In this document: one piece after another, positions 1-5,491 of the stretch | How the letters are laid out: each line of letters starts with the position of its first letter | Position numbering within the stretch: position 1 is the stretch's first letter | Source of the DNA: an uncultured Oscillospiraceae bacterium | Lineage (GTDB): Bacteria; Bacillota; Clostridia; Oscillospirales; Oscillospiraceae | Length of the DNA stretch: 8,101 nucleotides | Direction of reading: 5' to 3' | Assembly: GCA_934573945.1 (NCBI GenBank) | Contig: CAKTMQ010000075.1 | Span: forward strand, 1 to 8,101 | Position numbers and translations under genes: made by a program | Notes under the pieces: model-generated | The model's database searches: none | What the model was told of the DNA's origin: nothing | Seen by the model: the letters and a program-made list of their open reading frames with translations, nothing else

Positions 1-111
1 GTGCTGTACAGCCATCCCATGGTGTCCTGCACGCCTCATATCGGCGCTGCCACCGTCGAGGCGCAGAAGCGCATCGGCGCGGAGATCGTGGACATCATCA
101 AGGCCATGTGA
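1..111 (+). CDS. serA: D-3-phosphoglycerate dehydrogenase, C-terminal end (partial)
   Basis: Only the last 36 residues are in the window, in frame from base 1 to a TGA at 109-111. They contain the stretch SCTPHIGAATVEAQKRIG, which is the conserved end of the NAD-binding/catalytic region of D-isomer-specific 2-hydroxyacid dehydrogenases. The His of TPHIGAAT corresponds to the catalytic His of that family. The protein ends about 23 residues after this His (EIVDIIKAM), so there is no C-terminal ACT domain. This fits the short form of phosphoglycerate dehydrogenase, which oxidises 3-phosphoglycerate in the first step of serine synthesis. Another 2-hydroxyacid dehydrogenase cannot be excluded from so short a piece, but the TPHIGAATxEAQxRIG pattern is most typical of SerA. 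A strong terminator follows 16 bases downstream, so this is the last gene of its transcript. Confidence 0.8.
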   Translation: MLYSHPMVSCTPHIGAATVEAQKRIGAEIVDIIKAM

Positions 112-127
112 TCTATTTCGCATTCCT

Positions 128-165
128 AAAAATTCCCGCATACGTTGGTATGCGGGAATTTTTTT
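128..165 (+). terminator. Intrinsic terminator after serA
   Basis: A 16-bp perfect stem (128-143 with 148-163), GC-rich in its middle (CCCGCATAC/GTATGCGGG), has a 4-base loop GTTG and runs into seven T (159-165). The A-run on the 5' side pairs with the T-run, so it may also work on the minus strand, although no minus-strand gene ends here. Confidence 0.93.
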
Positions 166-216
166 GTGCGTTGAGAGGCAGGCGCGGCGGGTAATAAGAC
201 TGTTGCCTGCCAGAAT

Positions 217-262
217 TTTCCATTTTCCGATGATATGAAGAAAAATGTGGAAAAAATGGAAA
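217..262. promoter_or_regulatory. AT-rich inverted repeat just upstream of a promoter
   Basis: TTTCCATTTTCC (217-228) is mirrored by GGAAAAAATGGAAA (249-262), apart from two extra A in the second arm. The spacer is about 20 bases. The repeat ends 6 bases before the -35 box proposed at 269. This is the usual place for an activator site or UP-like element, but no regulator can be named from the sequence. Confidence 0.3.
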
Positions 263-268
263 GAGGGC

Positions 269-297
269 TTGCAATTTTACGCTGAGCATGGTAAAGT
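269..297 (+). promoter_or_regulatory. Candidate promoter of the TasA/LRR surface protein gene
   Basis: TTGCAA (269-274), 17 bases, then TAAAGT (292-297). Each box matches the vegetative consensus at four of six positions. An alternative -10, TATAAC, lies at 297-302 but with poor spacing. It would start RNA near base 304 and give a leader of about 200 bases that contains the palindromic element at 309-369 and a hairpin at 444-463. No better promoter is seen between here and the start codon at 505. Confidence 0.45.
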
Positions 298-308
298 ATA
301 ACCATTAA

Positions 309-369
309 GCTGCCAACGGTGCGGCGCAAAATCCCATGGGATTTTGTCTTTTTCTTAAAGAAAAAGACA
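309..369. repeat. Palindromic intergenic element, copy 1
   Basis: GCTGCCAAC (309-317) is followed by a perfect 20-bp palindrome, CAAAATCCCATGGGATTTTG (327-346), and immediately by a second inverted repeat, TGTCTTTTTCTT (345-356) with AAGAAAAAGACA (358-369). A second copy with the same order but different arm sequences lies at 6514-6560, also upstream of a SipW-type surface protein gene. The two palindromes overlap by two bases, so they would compete if folded as RNA. This could be a dispersed repeat, a regulatory RNA element or a DNA-binding site. The sequence alone does not decide. Confidence 0.7.
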
Positions 370-443
370 GGGTAAGCTCTGTGGAAAATGGGGGGCTTTC
401 TTTGCCGGTTGTCTGTCACCATGGACGGCGGGCAGAAAGCTGT

Positions 444-463
444 GCGCACCTGCGGCGGTGTGC
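444..463 (+). other. Hairpin in the 5' leader of the surface protein gene
   Basis: GCGCACC (444-450) pairs with GGTGTGC (457-463), with one G-U pair and a 6-base loop. It sits about 25 bases before the ribosome binding site of the gene at 505. Nothing further is recognised in the rest of 370-488. Confidence 0.35.
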
Positions 464-504
464 GGGAGACCGTAAAAATACACCGAATGAGAGGAGCAAA
501 AAAC

Positions 505-2112
505 ATGAGAAAGCAAAGATCGGCCGGCCGCCTGACGAAGCGGGCGCTGGCCACCAGCGTGATGGCCATGCTGCTGTGCGTGGTGATGCTGGTTGGCACC
601 ACCTTTGCCTGGTTTACCGACACGGTGACCAGCGGCGTGAACACCATCATTGCCGGTAATCTGGATGTGGAGCTGGACTACTACGACACCGCCGCCGGTG
701 ACTGGAAGTCCGTGGGGGCGGACAACGACCTGTTCCCACTGGATACCCTGTGGGAGCCGGGTCACACGGAGATCGTCTACCTGCGTATCCGCAACGCCGG
801 AACACTGGCGCTGCGCTATGCCATGCTGGTGACACCGGTGAAGGAGACCGTGGGTCTCAACGCGGCAGGTGACGTGATCACCCTGTCCGAGTATCTGGAC
901 TTCGGGTGGGCGGATGTGAACGCGGATGAAAACGACGCGCTGACGCCCTATGACCGCACCGGCGCCCGTGACGCTGTGACGGAGTGGGTGAAGCTGGGCG
1001 AGGCGCTGCGGAATAACGACAGCGACGAGGCGCTGCTGCCGGGCGCCAGCAAGTGTCTGGCGCTGGTGGTGTACATGCCGGAGACGGTGGGCAACGAGGC
1101 CAACTACCTCACCGGTACCAACGCCCCCACCATTGAGCTGGGTGTGACGCTGCAGGCCACCCAGAAGGACAGCGAGGACGACAGCTTCGGCAACGACTAC
1201 GACAAGGACGCCGAAGAGGAGATCACTGTTCCCAAGTTTGACTACGACTATGAAAATGCAGGTGTACTCTATACCAGAAACGATGCGGGCGAGATTATCG
1301 GTGCGATTGTCCCCGGTGTGATGGGTAAGGTGCCTGACGGATTTTTCACCAATTCCATTTTTGACAAACTGACTACAGTAGAAATCCAAGAAGGTGTGAC
1401 AGAGATCGGCGATCAGGCGTTTAACATGTGTACTGCCATTAAATCACTGGAGCTGCCTTCGACACTTAAAACAGTCGGCTACCGTGCATTTCATCATCTC
1501 CATGCCCTGAAGAGTGTAAACATACCAGAGGGTACGGTATTGGAAGAGGGTGCTTTCCGGGCATCCGGTCTAGAAGAGGTAACGGTTAATGGAGGCAGCG
1601 TTGGCGCGCAGGCATTCTACAATTGTCCGAACCTGAAAAAGGTTACAGTTAATTGTGAAACGGTGGGTAATCGTGCATTTGCATCGTGCAACTCTCTTGA
1701 GACAGTGGACTTGGTTGGCGTAAAGGTGATTGAAAACAATGCTTTTGACAAATGCAGCAAGCTGACAACCATCACGATTCCTGAAAGCGTGGTCAGCTTG
1801 GGAGTCGGTTTGTTTAGTAACGCGGCACTGAAATCTGCTGTTGTCAATGCGCAGTGCGACACACTGCCATCGAATATGTTTTTTAATTGCGGCAATCTGC
1901 AATCTTTGGAGCTGAGTGATACGATAACGAAAACTGAGGCCTACGCCGTTGCAAGAGACTATAATGTAACAAGCTGTAAGGTGAAGGCTGGTACATGGAA
2001 AATCGGCAATAAGACTTTTGAGACGGATGAACATGGCTATTTGCCGGAAGCGGCACGAAAGGCGCTTTTTGTAAGAAATTCCCCGGTGGCCACTTACATC
2101 CCCATGCCCTGA
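505..2112 (+). CDS. SipW-signal TasA/camelysin-like protein fused to BspA-type leucine-rich repeats
   Basis: This is a predicted secreted surface protein of 535 residues. The start at 505 has a good ribosome site, AGAGGAG at 490-496 with 8-base spacing, and begins directly with a basic signal peptide. The signal (residues 1-37) has a positive N-region, a hydrophobic core (about 18-31) and the motif LVGTTFAWFTDTVTSGVNTI. This is the SipW-dependent type seen on TasA/camelysin-family matrix proteins, with cleavage expected near AWF (35-37). A TasA-like beta domain extends to about residue 233. After a linker, residues about 280-478 form some nine repeats of 20-24 residues, of the form aF..C..L..v.iP..v..ig..A, which is the BspA/LRR_5 type. 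No LPXTG sorting signal or C-terminal membrane segment is present. GC content is about 63-67% in sampled TasA-part segments and 40-47% in the repeats. The likely role is an extracellular matrix or adhesive protein. The family call is firm, the function inferred. Confidence 0.88.
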   Translation: MRKQRSAGRLTKRALATSVMAMLLCVVMLVGTTFAWFTDTVTSGVNTIIAGNLDVELDYYDTAAGDWKSVGADNDLFPLDTLWEPGHTEIVYLRIRNAGTLALRYAMLVTPVKETVGLNAAGDVITLSEYLDFGWADVNADENDALTPYDRTGARDAVTEWVKLGEALRNNDSDEALLPGASKCLALVVYMPETVGNEANYLTGTNAPTIELGVTLQATQKDSEDDSFGNDYDKDAEEEITVPKFDYDYENAGVLYTRNDAGEIIGAIVPGVMGKVPDGFFTNSIFDKLTTVEIQEGVTEIGDQAFNMCTAIKSLELPSTLKTVGYRAFHHLHALKSVNIPEGTVLEEGAFRASGLEEVTVNGGSVGAQAFYNCPNLKKVTVNCETVGNRAFASCNSLETVDLVGVKVIENNAFDKCSKLTTITIPESVVSLGVGLFSNAALKSAVVNAQCDTLPSNMFFNCGNLQSLELSDTITKTEAYAVARDYNVTSCKVKAGTWKIGNKTFETDEHGYLPEAARKALFVRNSPVATYIPMP

Positions 2113-2249
2113 AAAAGTGCTTATTTCAGAAGGAAATCTGCGCTTTCAAATGTGGCTCCTATGGCTGAAGGATTCCGCCGCTTAAATCGGCGCCACCTTT
2201 GTAAAGTGATCTGACCACAGAGCTTCGGCAAGTTTCCATACCTCCCCTG

Positions 2250-2289
2250 ACCGGGGGCTGCGTCTGCGCGGGCGCAGTCCCCGGTTTTT
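2250..2289 (+). terminator. Intrinsic terminator after the TasA/LRR gene
   Basis: The stem 2250-2262 pairs with 2273-2285: ACCGGGG and CTGCG on the left, CGCAG and CCCCGGT on the right, with one G-U pair between the two blocks. The loop is 10 bases and the T-run is 2285-2289. It lies about 140 bases after the stop codon. The interval 2113-2249 holds no gene; only a weak 5-bp hairpin (CGCCG/CGGCG, 2176-2192) was seen. Confidence 0.9.
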
Positions 2290-2319
2290 ATGTCCGCGGC
2301 GGGGAAGACGTCTTTTTGC

Positions 2320-2348
2320 TTGACAAACGGCTGTCCTTGCCGCAGAAT
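2320..2348 (+). promoter_or_regulatory. Promoter of the Nim-like gene
   Basis: TTGACA (2320-2325) is a perfect -35 box. After 17 bases comes CAGAAT (2343-2348), matching four of six -10 positions. The transcript would start near 2355, giving a short leader before the AGGAGG ribosome site at 2367-2372. Confidence 0.65.
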
Positions 2349-2380
2349 GGGACTATCATCAACAACAGGAGGAACTTGCC

Positions 2381-2875
2381 ATGCGCAGAAAAGAATGTGA
2401 ACGGGATGCGGCCTTTGCCTGGGAGGTGCTCAGGCACGCGGTATATGCCACGTTGTCCATGGTAGACGCCGACGGTATGCCCTATGCCACGCCCGTCAAC
2501 GCGGTGGGCGACGAGGTGTATCAGACGTTGTATTTCCACTGTGCCGGTGCGGGTGAGCGCTGGGAAATCCTCAAGGACGGCGCGCCGGTGTGCGTCACGG
2601 CGGTGTCCGCCGCCACGTTGCTTCCCAATGAGTTTACCACTGCCTACCGCAGCGCCATGTTCAAGGGGCGCGCTCAGGTGGTGACGGACGAGGGGGAAAA
2701 GACCAAGGCCATGCTGCTGCTGTGCACCGCCTTTGACCCCAAGGGCATGGCGCGGTTTGACGAGGCCATGTCCCGCTGCACGGCGCAGGTCATCAAGATC
2801 GTTCCCGAGACCATCACCGGCAAGGAGCACGAGATGCAGCGCGAGCCAAAGTCCCACGGCTGCAAGGGAGAATAA
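2381..2875 (+). CDS. Pyridoxamine 5'-phosphate oxidase-like flavin protein, NimA type
   Basis: A 164-residue soluble protein, with its start fixed by AGGAGG at 2367-2372 (8-base spacing). It resembles the NimA-like branch of the PNPOx split-barrel flavoproteins. The N-terminal MRRKEC is followed by the strand ATLSMVDADGMPYATPVNAV (residues 23-42), then LYFHCAGAGERWEILKDGAPVC (50-71), which carries the conserved His (H53), then FTTAYRSAMFKGRAQVV (85-101) and a C-terminal ETITGKE. Length and motif order match the family (about 150-170 residues). Known members bind FMN or heme-like cofactors as dimers, and some reduce 5-nitroimidazoles. Most are of unknown substrate, so nitroreduction or resistance should not be assumed here. 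It is a single-gene transcript with its own promoter, ending in a hairpin shared with the convergent gene. Confidence 0.85.
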   Translation: MRRKECERDAAFAWEVLRHAVYATLSMVDADGMPYATPVNAVGDEVYQTLYFHCAGAGERWEILKDGAPVCVTAVSAATLLPNEFTTAYRSAMFKGRAQVVTDEGEKTKAMLLLCTAFDPKGMARFDEAMSRCTAQVIKIVPETITGKEHEMQREPKSHGCKGE

Positions 2876-2877
2876 AA

Positions 2878-2908
2878 CACGATCCCCCGGTGAAACCGGG
2901 GGATCGTG
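2878..2908. terminator. Bidirectional terminator between convergent genes
   Basis: A perfect 14-bp stem, CACGATCCCCCGGT (2878-2891) with its complement at 2895-2908, and a 3-base loop. The T-tail is better for the minus-strand gene (TTTTAT read leftwards from 2877) than for the plus strand (ATTGTGTT). It occupies most of the 40 bases between the two stop codons and probably serves both genes. Confidence 0.85.
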
Positions 2909-2915
2909 ATTGTGT

Positions 2916-4190
2916 TCAATAATCCGAATTCAGCCAGGGCTTCTGGTCATAGTGGAGGAGCCGGGACAGCTCCTGTGCCTTTGCTACGTCGCTGACCTGC
3001 ACGGCGCCCAGCCGGAGCATACCTGCCAGCTCGCAGGAACCCATCAGCAGCGACGCCAGATCGCCCTGCCGGCACGTGACGGTCACGTCTGCGCAGGCGT
3101 CCTCCCCATCGGTGCACCAGCGTCCGCCGTCGAAGCACAGCACCAGCCGCCGCTCCCGCTGTTCCAGCTCGTCGCGATAGCAGAAAGCTGCCCGCAGCGT
3201 TCCGGCGGGAAAGACGCGATAGGCCGTTTTTGCCACGAAGTCCGCCGGCGCCACCAGCTTGAACATTGTCCCAACCGCCGACACGTTGGTTTGCAAAAAG
3301 CCGAAGTCGATGTAGTTTTTCGATACGTCCTGCGGGTCGTCCAGCAAGTGGTGGAAGTCCTCTTCACCGGTGCGGAGGAGCACGGTCTGTGCCAGCTCCT
3401 CCTGCAGCTTCAGCGCCCCCAGCAGTGCCCGCAGCACGGTGCCGTCCTCATAGACCAGTTCCTCCACCGAGAGTCGGTTCTGGGTATAGTTGTTCTCGCT
3501 GGCGTTTTCAAAGCGGTAGGCCACGTAGCCCCGCAGCGCGCCGCCCTCTCCCAGAAAACCGATCCGCCGCACTTGGGTATCCGCCCGGAGGGCGCGGATC
3601 TCCTCCTCGAATTTTTCCACCATACCGTGGTTTCGTGCGGCAAAGCGGCTGTGGCACGCCAGCACGGCGTCTGTATCCTCCGGCTGCAGCAGACGCAGAC
3701 GCGCCCGCACGGCTGCGTCCGGCTTGGGCAGCACTGCGGTGGGCAAGTGGTATTCGTAGAGCTTTCCCGCGAAGCCGTAGCCCATCCGGCGATAAAAGCT
3801 GATCTGGAAGGGCAGCAACAGCGTCAGCAGTGCGCCGTTTCGGCGGGCGTAGTCCTCGAAATACCGCACCATTTCCAGCGCCGCGCCCTTTTTCTTGTGC
3901 AGCGGGTGTACCTCCAGCGCCATCAGGCCGCAGGCGGGCTGCATAATGCCGAAAAAGTTCATGGAGAACAGGATCAGCTTCATGGTGGCGATGAGCACAC
4001 CGTTTTCAAAAAGTCCCACGGTCTGCACCTGCCGGTCCTCCCACAGCTCCAGTCGGTGCTTTTCCCGATAATGCGCCCTGCATTCCTCGTCCAGTGTCTT
4101 ATAGGCCGGGTAAGAGTTGAGATAGATGTCCAGATATGCCTCCAGATCCGCCTCGGTCAGCGGGCGGATCGCTCTGTTCTGCGCCTGCAT
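2916..4190 (-). CDS. Eis-like GNAT N-acetyltransferase with SCP2-type C-terminal domain
   Basis: A 424-residue cytoplasmic protein of the Eis family, built from two GNAT-fold regions followed by a sterol-carrier-protein-like domain. The first GNAT region holds the acetyl-CoA-binding segment VHPLHKKKGAALEM (94-107), a form of the V-P-x-[RK]-x-[RK]-G-x-[AG] motif, and the family signature PFQISFYRRMGYGF (127-140). Its Tyr133 aligns with the catalytic Tyr of mycobacterial Eis. The C-terminal part (about 310-424, from FVAKTAYRVFPAGTLRAAF) fits the SCP2-like domain, and the chain ends in an aromatic residue. Eis proteins acetylate amines of aminoglycosides, peptides or other substrates; the substrate here is unknown. 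The start at 4190 is chosen because it follows AGGAAGGAG and lies downstream of a good promoter (4232-4260). The frame stays open to 4331, but that extension would run through the promoter. Confidence 0.87.
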   Translation of the reverse strand: MQAQNRAIRPLTEADLEAYLDIYLNSYPAYKTLDEECRAHYREKHRLELWEDRQVQTVGLFENGVLIATMKLILFSMNFFGIMQPACGLMALEVHPLHKKKGAALEMVRYFEDYARRNGALLTLLLPFQISFYRRMGYGFAGKLYEYHLPTAVLPKPDAAVRARLRLLQPEDTDAVLACHSRFAARNHGMVEKFEEEIRALRADTQVRRIGFLGEGGALRGYVAYRFENASENNYTQNRLSVEELVYEDGTVLRALLGALKLQEELAQTVLLRTGEEDFHHLLDDPQDVSKNYIDFGFLQTNVSAVGTMFKLVAPADFVAKTAYRVFPAGTLRAAFCYRDELEQRERRLVLCFDGGRWCTDGEDACADVTVTCRQGDLASLLMGSCELAGMLRLGAVQVSDVAKAQELSRLLHYDQKPWLNSDY

Positions 4191-4231
4191 ATTCCCGCGC
4201 TCCTTCCTCTTGTGTATGATCTGTTGCGTCC

Positions 4232-4260
4232 ATTGTACCATACCCGTGTTCGTTTTGCAC
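4232..4260 (-). promoter_or_regulatory. Promoter of the Eis-like gene (minus strand)
   Basis: Read on the minus strand, the -10 is TACAAT (4237-4232), preceded by TGG to give an extended -10. A weak -35, GTGCAA (4260-4255), is 17 bases upstream. RNA would start about 35 bases before the start codon at 4190. Confidence 0.65.
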
Positions 4261-4294
4261 GTACTGTTTTCCGCGCTCCGCGGGAGCTGTTCCC

Positions 4295-4323
4295 TTGACA
4301 ATTTTCCGGTGTGGCGGTACAAT
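4295..4323 (+). promoter_or_regulatory. Strong vegetative promoter of the 4446-5421 operon
   Basis: TTGACA (4295-4300), exactly 17 bases, then TACAAT (4318-4323): 11 of 12 consensus positions. RNA would start near 4330 and give a leader of about 115 bases with strong secondary structure. It is divergent from the promoter at 4232-4260. Between the two -35 boxes lies a 13-base inverted repeat, GCTCC-GCG-GGAGC (4275-4287), which could be an operator for both. Confidence 0.85.
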
Positions 4324-4342
4324 AGCACCATGATGAAAAGAC

Positions 4343-4420
4343 GTCAGGCTGCTGCGGCGGCCTTTTTGCGGCATGGCGGTTAGACTGAACTAACTACCGG
4401 CGCCGCGACGGCAGCCCGAC
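4343..4420 (+). ncRNA. Structured 5' leader, candidate cis-regulatory RNA
   Basis: The leader can fold into one long interrupted stem. GTC (4343-4345) pairs with GAC (4418-4420), GGCTGC (4347-4352) with GCAGCC (4411-4416), TG (4353-4354) with CG (4409-4410, one G-U), and CGGCG (4355-4359) with CGCCG (4401-4405). An inner hairpin GTTAG-(6)-CTAAC lies at 4379-4394. The structure ends 13 bases before the ribosome site of the 86-residue gene (GAGG, 4434-4437). It does not match T-box, cobalamin, SAM, TPP or c-di-GMP hallmarks that I can recognise. The fold is read by eye without energy calculation, so a regulatory role is inference. Confidence 0.45.
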
Positions 4421-4445
4421 AGTCACGAATAGTGAGGTAGGACAT

Positions 4446-4706
4446 ATGTCCAGAAAGGCGACAGAATTTCAGAAGAAGGAAATGAGTCGGATGTACCGCG
4501 GCAAGCAGATCTTCCAGCCGTTGAACACCGGCTGGACGGACGATTTTGCCTTCGCCTTTGCCCATAAGGACAAGCTCTGCTCACCTTTCAAAAAGCGCGT
4601 GCCTGATCCCACGGCGCCCTACGACGGCTATGACGAGTCGGATGACACCGAGGAACGGGCGCGGACGCAGCGGCTGGAAAGCGCGACCGCCGCAAAGCGG
4701 GATTGA
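4446..4706 (+). CDS. Small hypothetical protein, 86 residues, upstream partner of the thiazoline hydrolase-like gene
   Basis: I do not recognise this protein. It starts MSRKATEFQKKEMSRMYRGK and is basic at the N-terminus, aromatic in the middle (GWTDDFAFAFAHKDKLCSPFKK), and acidic then charged towards the C-terminus (DGYDESDDTEERARTQRLE). It has no signal peptide or membrane segment and only one Cys. It is judged real because it follows a near-perfect promoter, has a GAGG ribosome site at 4434-4437 with 8-base spacing, and its TGA stop (4704-4706) overlaps the GAGGAGG ribosome site of the next gene by two bases. That arrangement suggests translational coupling. A role connected with the next gene's enzyme is inference from position only. 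Confidence 0.7.
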   Translation: MSRKATEFQKKEMSRMYRGKQIFQPLNTGWTDDFAFAFAHKDKLCSPFKKRVPDPTAPYDGYDESDDTEERARTQRLESATAAKRD

Positions 4707-4719
4707 GGAGGCACCTGAG

Positions 4720-5421
4720 ATGAGGGACAAGGAGCTTCAGTTCGACCGCACCTGCCATGTGCTGTACTCAAAGCCCTGCAAAAAGCAGATCCAGACAAAG
4801 ATCGCTCTGCACTATCCGGCGGAAGAGCGGGAGGCTATCTGGGAGCGGGTACAGCAGCAGTATGTGGATTTCCTGCGGAACTGGCGCACGGATCTGGGCG
4901 GAAAGAAAAATTTCCACAACGGTGCCGGCGGCAACTACGACTGCATCGCTCTGATGGCCTATTATGTGGTTTGCCGGGATGTGACCAGTCTGGCCGAGAT
5001 CGAGGAGATGGAGGGAGAGCTGTTTCTGTCCGCCTTCCGCAAGATGAAATTTGTGGACTGCAACCGACCGCTTTTCAAAAAGCTGCTGTACCGCGCCTTC
5101 TGCAACGCCAAAAAGCAGTGCGACAAGTGGGGTGATTACCGGATGTATGTGGCGCCTTACGATAAGGATCAGCCCATCTATTACGAGTTCACCACCTGCC
5201 CTGCGGCGGAGTTTGCCAAAGAGCACGGTCTGCTGGAGGTCATGCCTGCGCTGTGCAACCCGGATTTTGAGGCCATGGAGCTGATCCACGCCCGCTTGGT
5301 GCGCAAGACCACCTGCGCCAATGGCTGCAAGTGCGACTATACCATCTGCGGCGACCGGGACGCATACCTGCAGGCGCATCCCGAATACCGGGACGAGGCG
5401 GGCTACCGGCGGAACCGGTGA
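4720..5421 (+). CDS. L-2-amino-thiazoline-4-carboxylic acid hydrolase-like protein
   Basis: A 233-residue soluble protein. The start at 4720 has GAGGAGG at 4705-4711 with 8-base spacing; the frame is open further upstream, but that part overlaps the preceding gene. The general pattern and the C-terminal end suggest the ATC_hydrolase family: a helical body followed by a TTC-x-N-G-x-K-CDY segment near the end. The founding activity of this family is ring opening of L-2-amino-thiazoline-4-carboxylate on the way to L-cysteine. Most clostridial members are uncharacterised, so the substrate is uncertain. The protein is Cys-rich, and four Cys sit close together near the end (C199, C203, C205, C210; C-x3-C-x-C-x4-C), which might be catalytic or metal-binding. 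It is the second gene of a two-gene operon, 13 bases after the 86-residue gene, and is followed by the independent dapF promoter with no obvious terminator between. Confidence 0.68.
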   Translation: MRDKELQFDRTCHVLYSKPCKKQIQTKIALHYPAEEREAIWERVQQQYVDFLRNWRTDLGGKKNFHNGAGGNYDCIALMAYYVVCRDVTSLAEIEEMEGELFLSAFRKMKFVDCNRPLFKKLLYRAFCNAKKQCDKWGDYRMYVAPYDKDQPIYYEFTTCPAAEFAKEHGLLEVMPALCNPDFEAMELIHARLVRKTTCANGCKCDYTICGDRDAYLQAHPEYRDEAGYRRNR

Positions 5422-5432
5422 CCGGCGGGGAT

Positions 5433-5461
5433 TTGACAAAGCGCCGCCCGCCCTGTAAAAT
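5433..5461 (+). promoter_or_regulatory. Promoter of dapF
   Basis: TTGACA (5433-5438), 17 bases, then TAAAAT (5456-5461): 11 of 12 consensus positions. It starts 12 bases after the stop of the upstream gene and would give a leader of about 25 bases before dapF. Because no terminator separates the two genes, dapF may also receive read-through from the upstream operon. Confidence 0.85.
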
Positions 5462-5491
5462 GGAGACAGTCTAAGAAGGGAGCAGGGATCC

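Noticed and set aside
388..504. Upstream extension of the surface protein to an ATG at 388
   Set aside because: The extension has no ribosome site and would bury the signal peptide 39 residues inside the protein; the ATG at 505 has a well-spaced AGAGGAG.
355..1389. Long open frame on the minus strand opposite the TasA/LRR gene, and similar long minus frames at 5675-6412 and 6954-7934
   Set aside because: They lie antisense to clear genes, have His/Gln/Val-rich low-complexity translations typical of antisense GC-rich codons, and lack ribosome sites and family motifs.
2910..4298. 462-codon open frame on the plus strand opposite the Eis-like gene
   Set aside because: It is the antisense shadow of the acetyltransferase; the minus-strand product has recognisable GNAT motifs, a promoter and a ribosome site.
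4191..4331. Extension of the Eis-like protein to an ATG at 4331 (minus strand)
   Set aside because: It would cover the gene's own promoter (4232-4260); the extra 47 residues lack GNAT character, and the start at 4190 has a strong ribosome site.
4330..4383. 17-codon mini-frame at the predicted transcription start of the 4446 operon
   Set aside because: It would be leaderless, its Ala-rich product shows no conservation clue, and it overlaps the stem structure; too weak to call, though a leader peptide is not excluded.
2381..5421. A single detoxification or antibiotic-resistance island made of the Nim-like, Eis-like and hydrolase-like genes
   Set aside because: The genes have separate promoters and terminators and different orientations, and their families are mostly of unknown substrate; proximity alone does not support a joint system.
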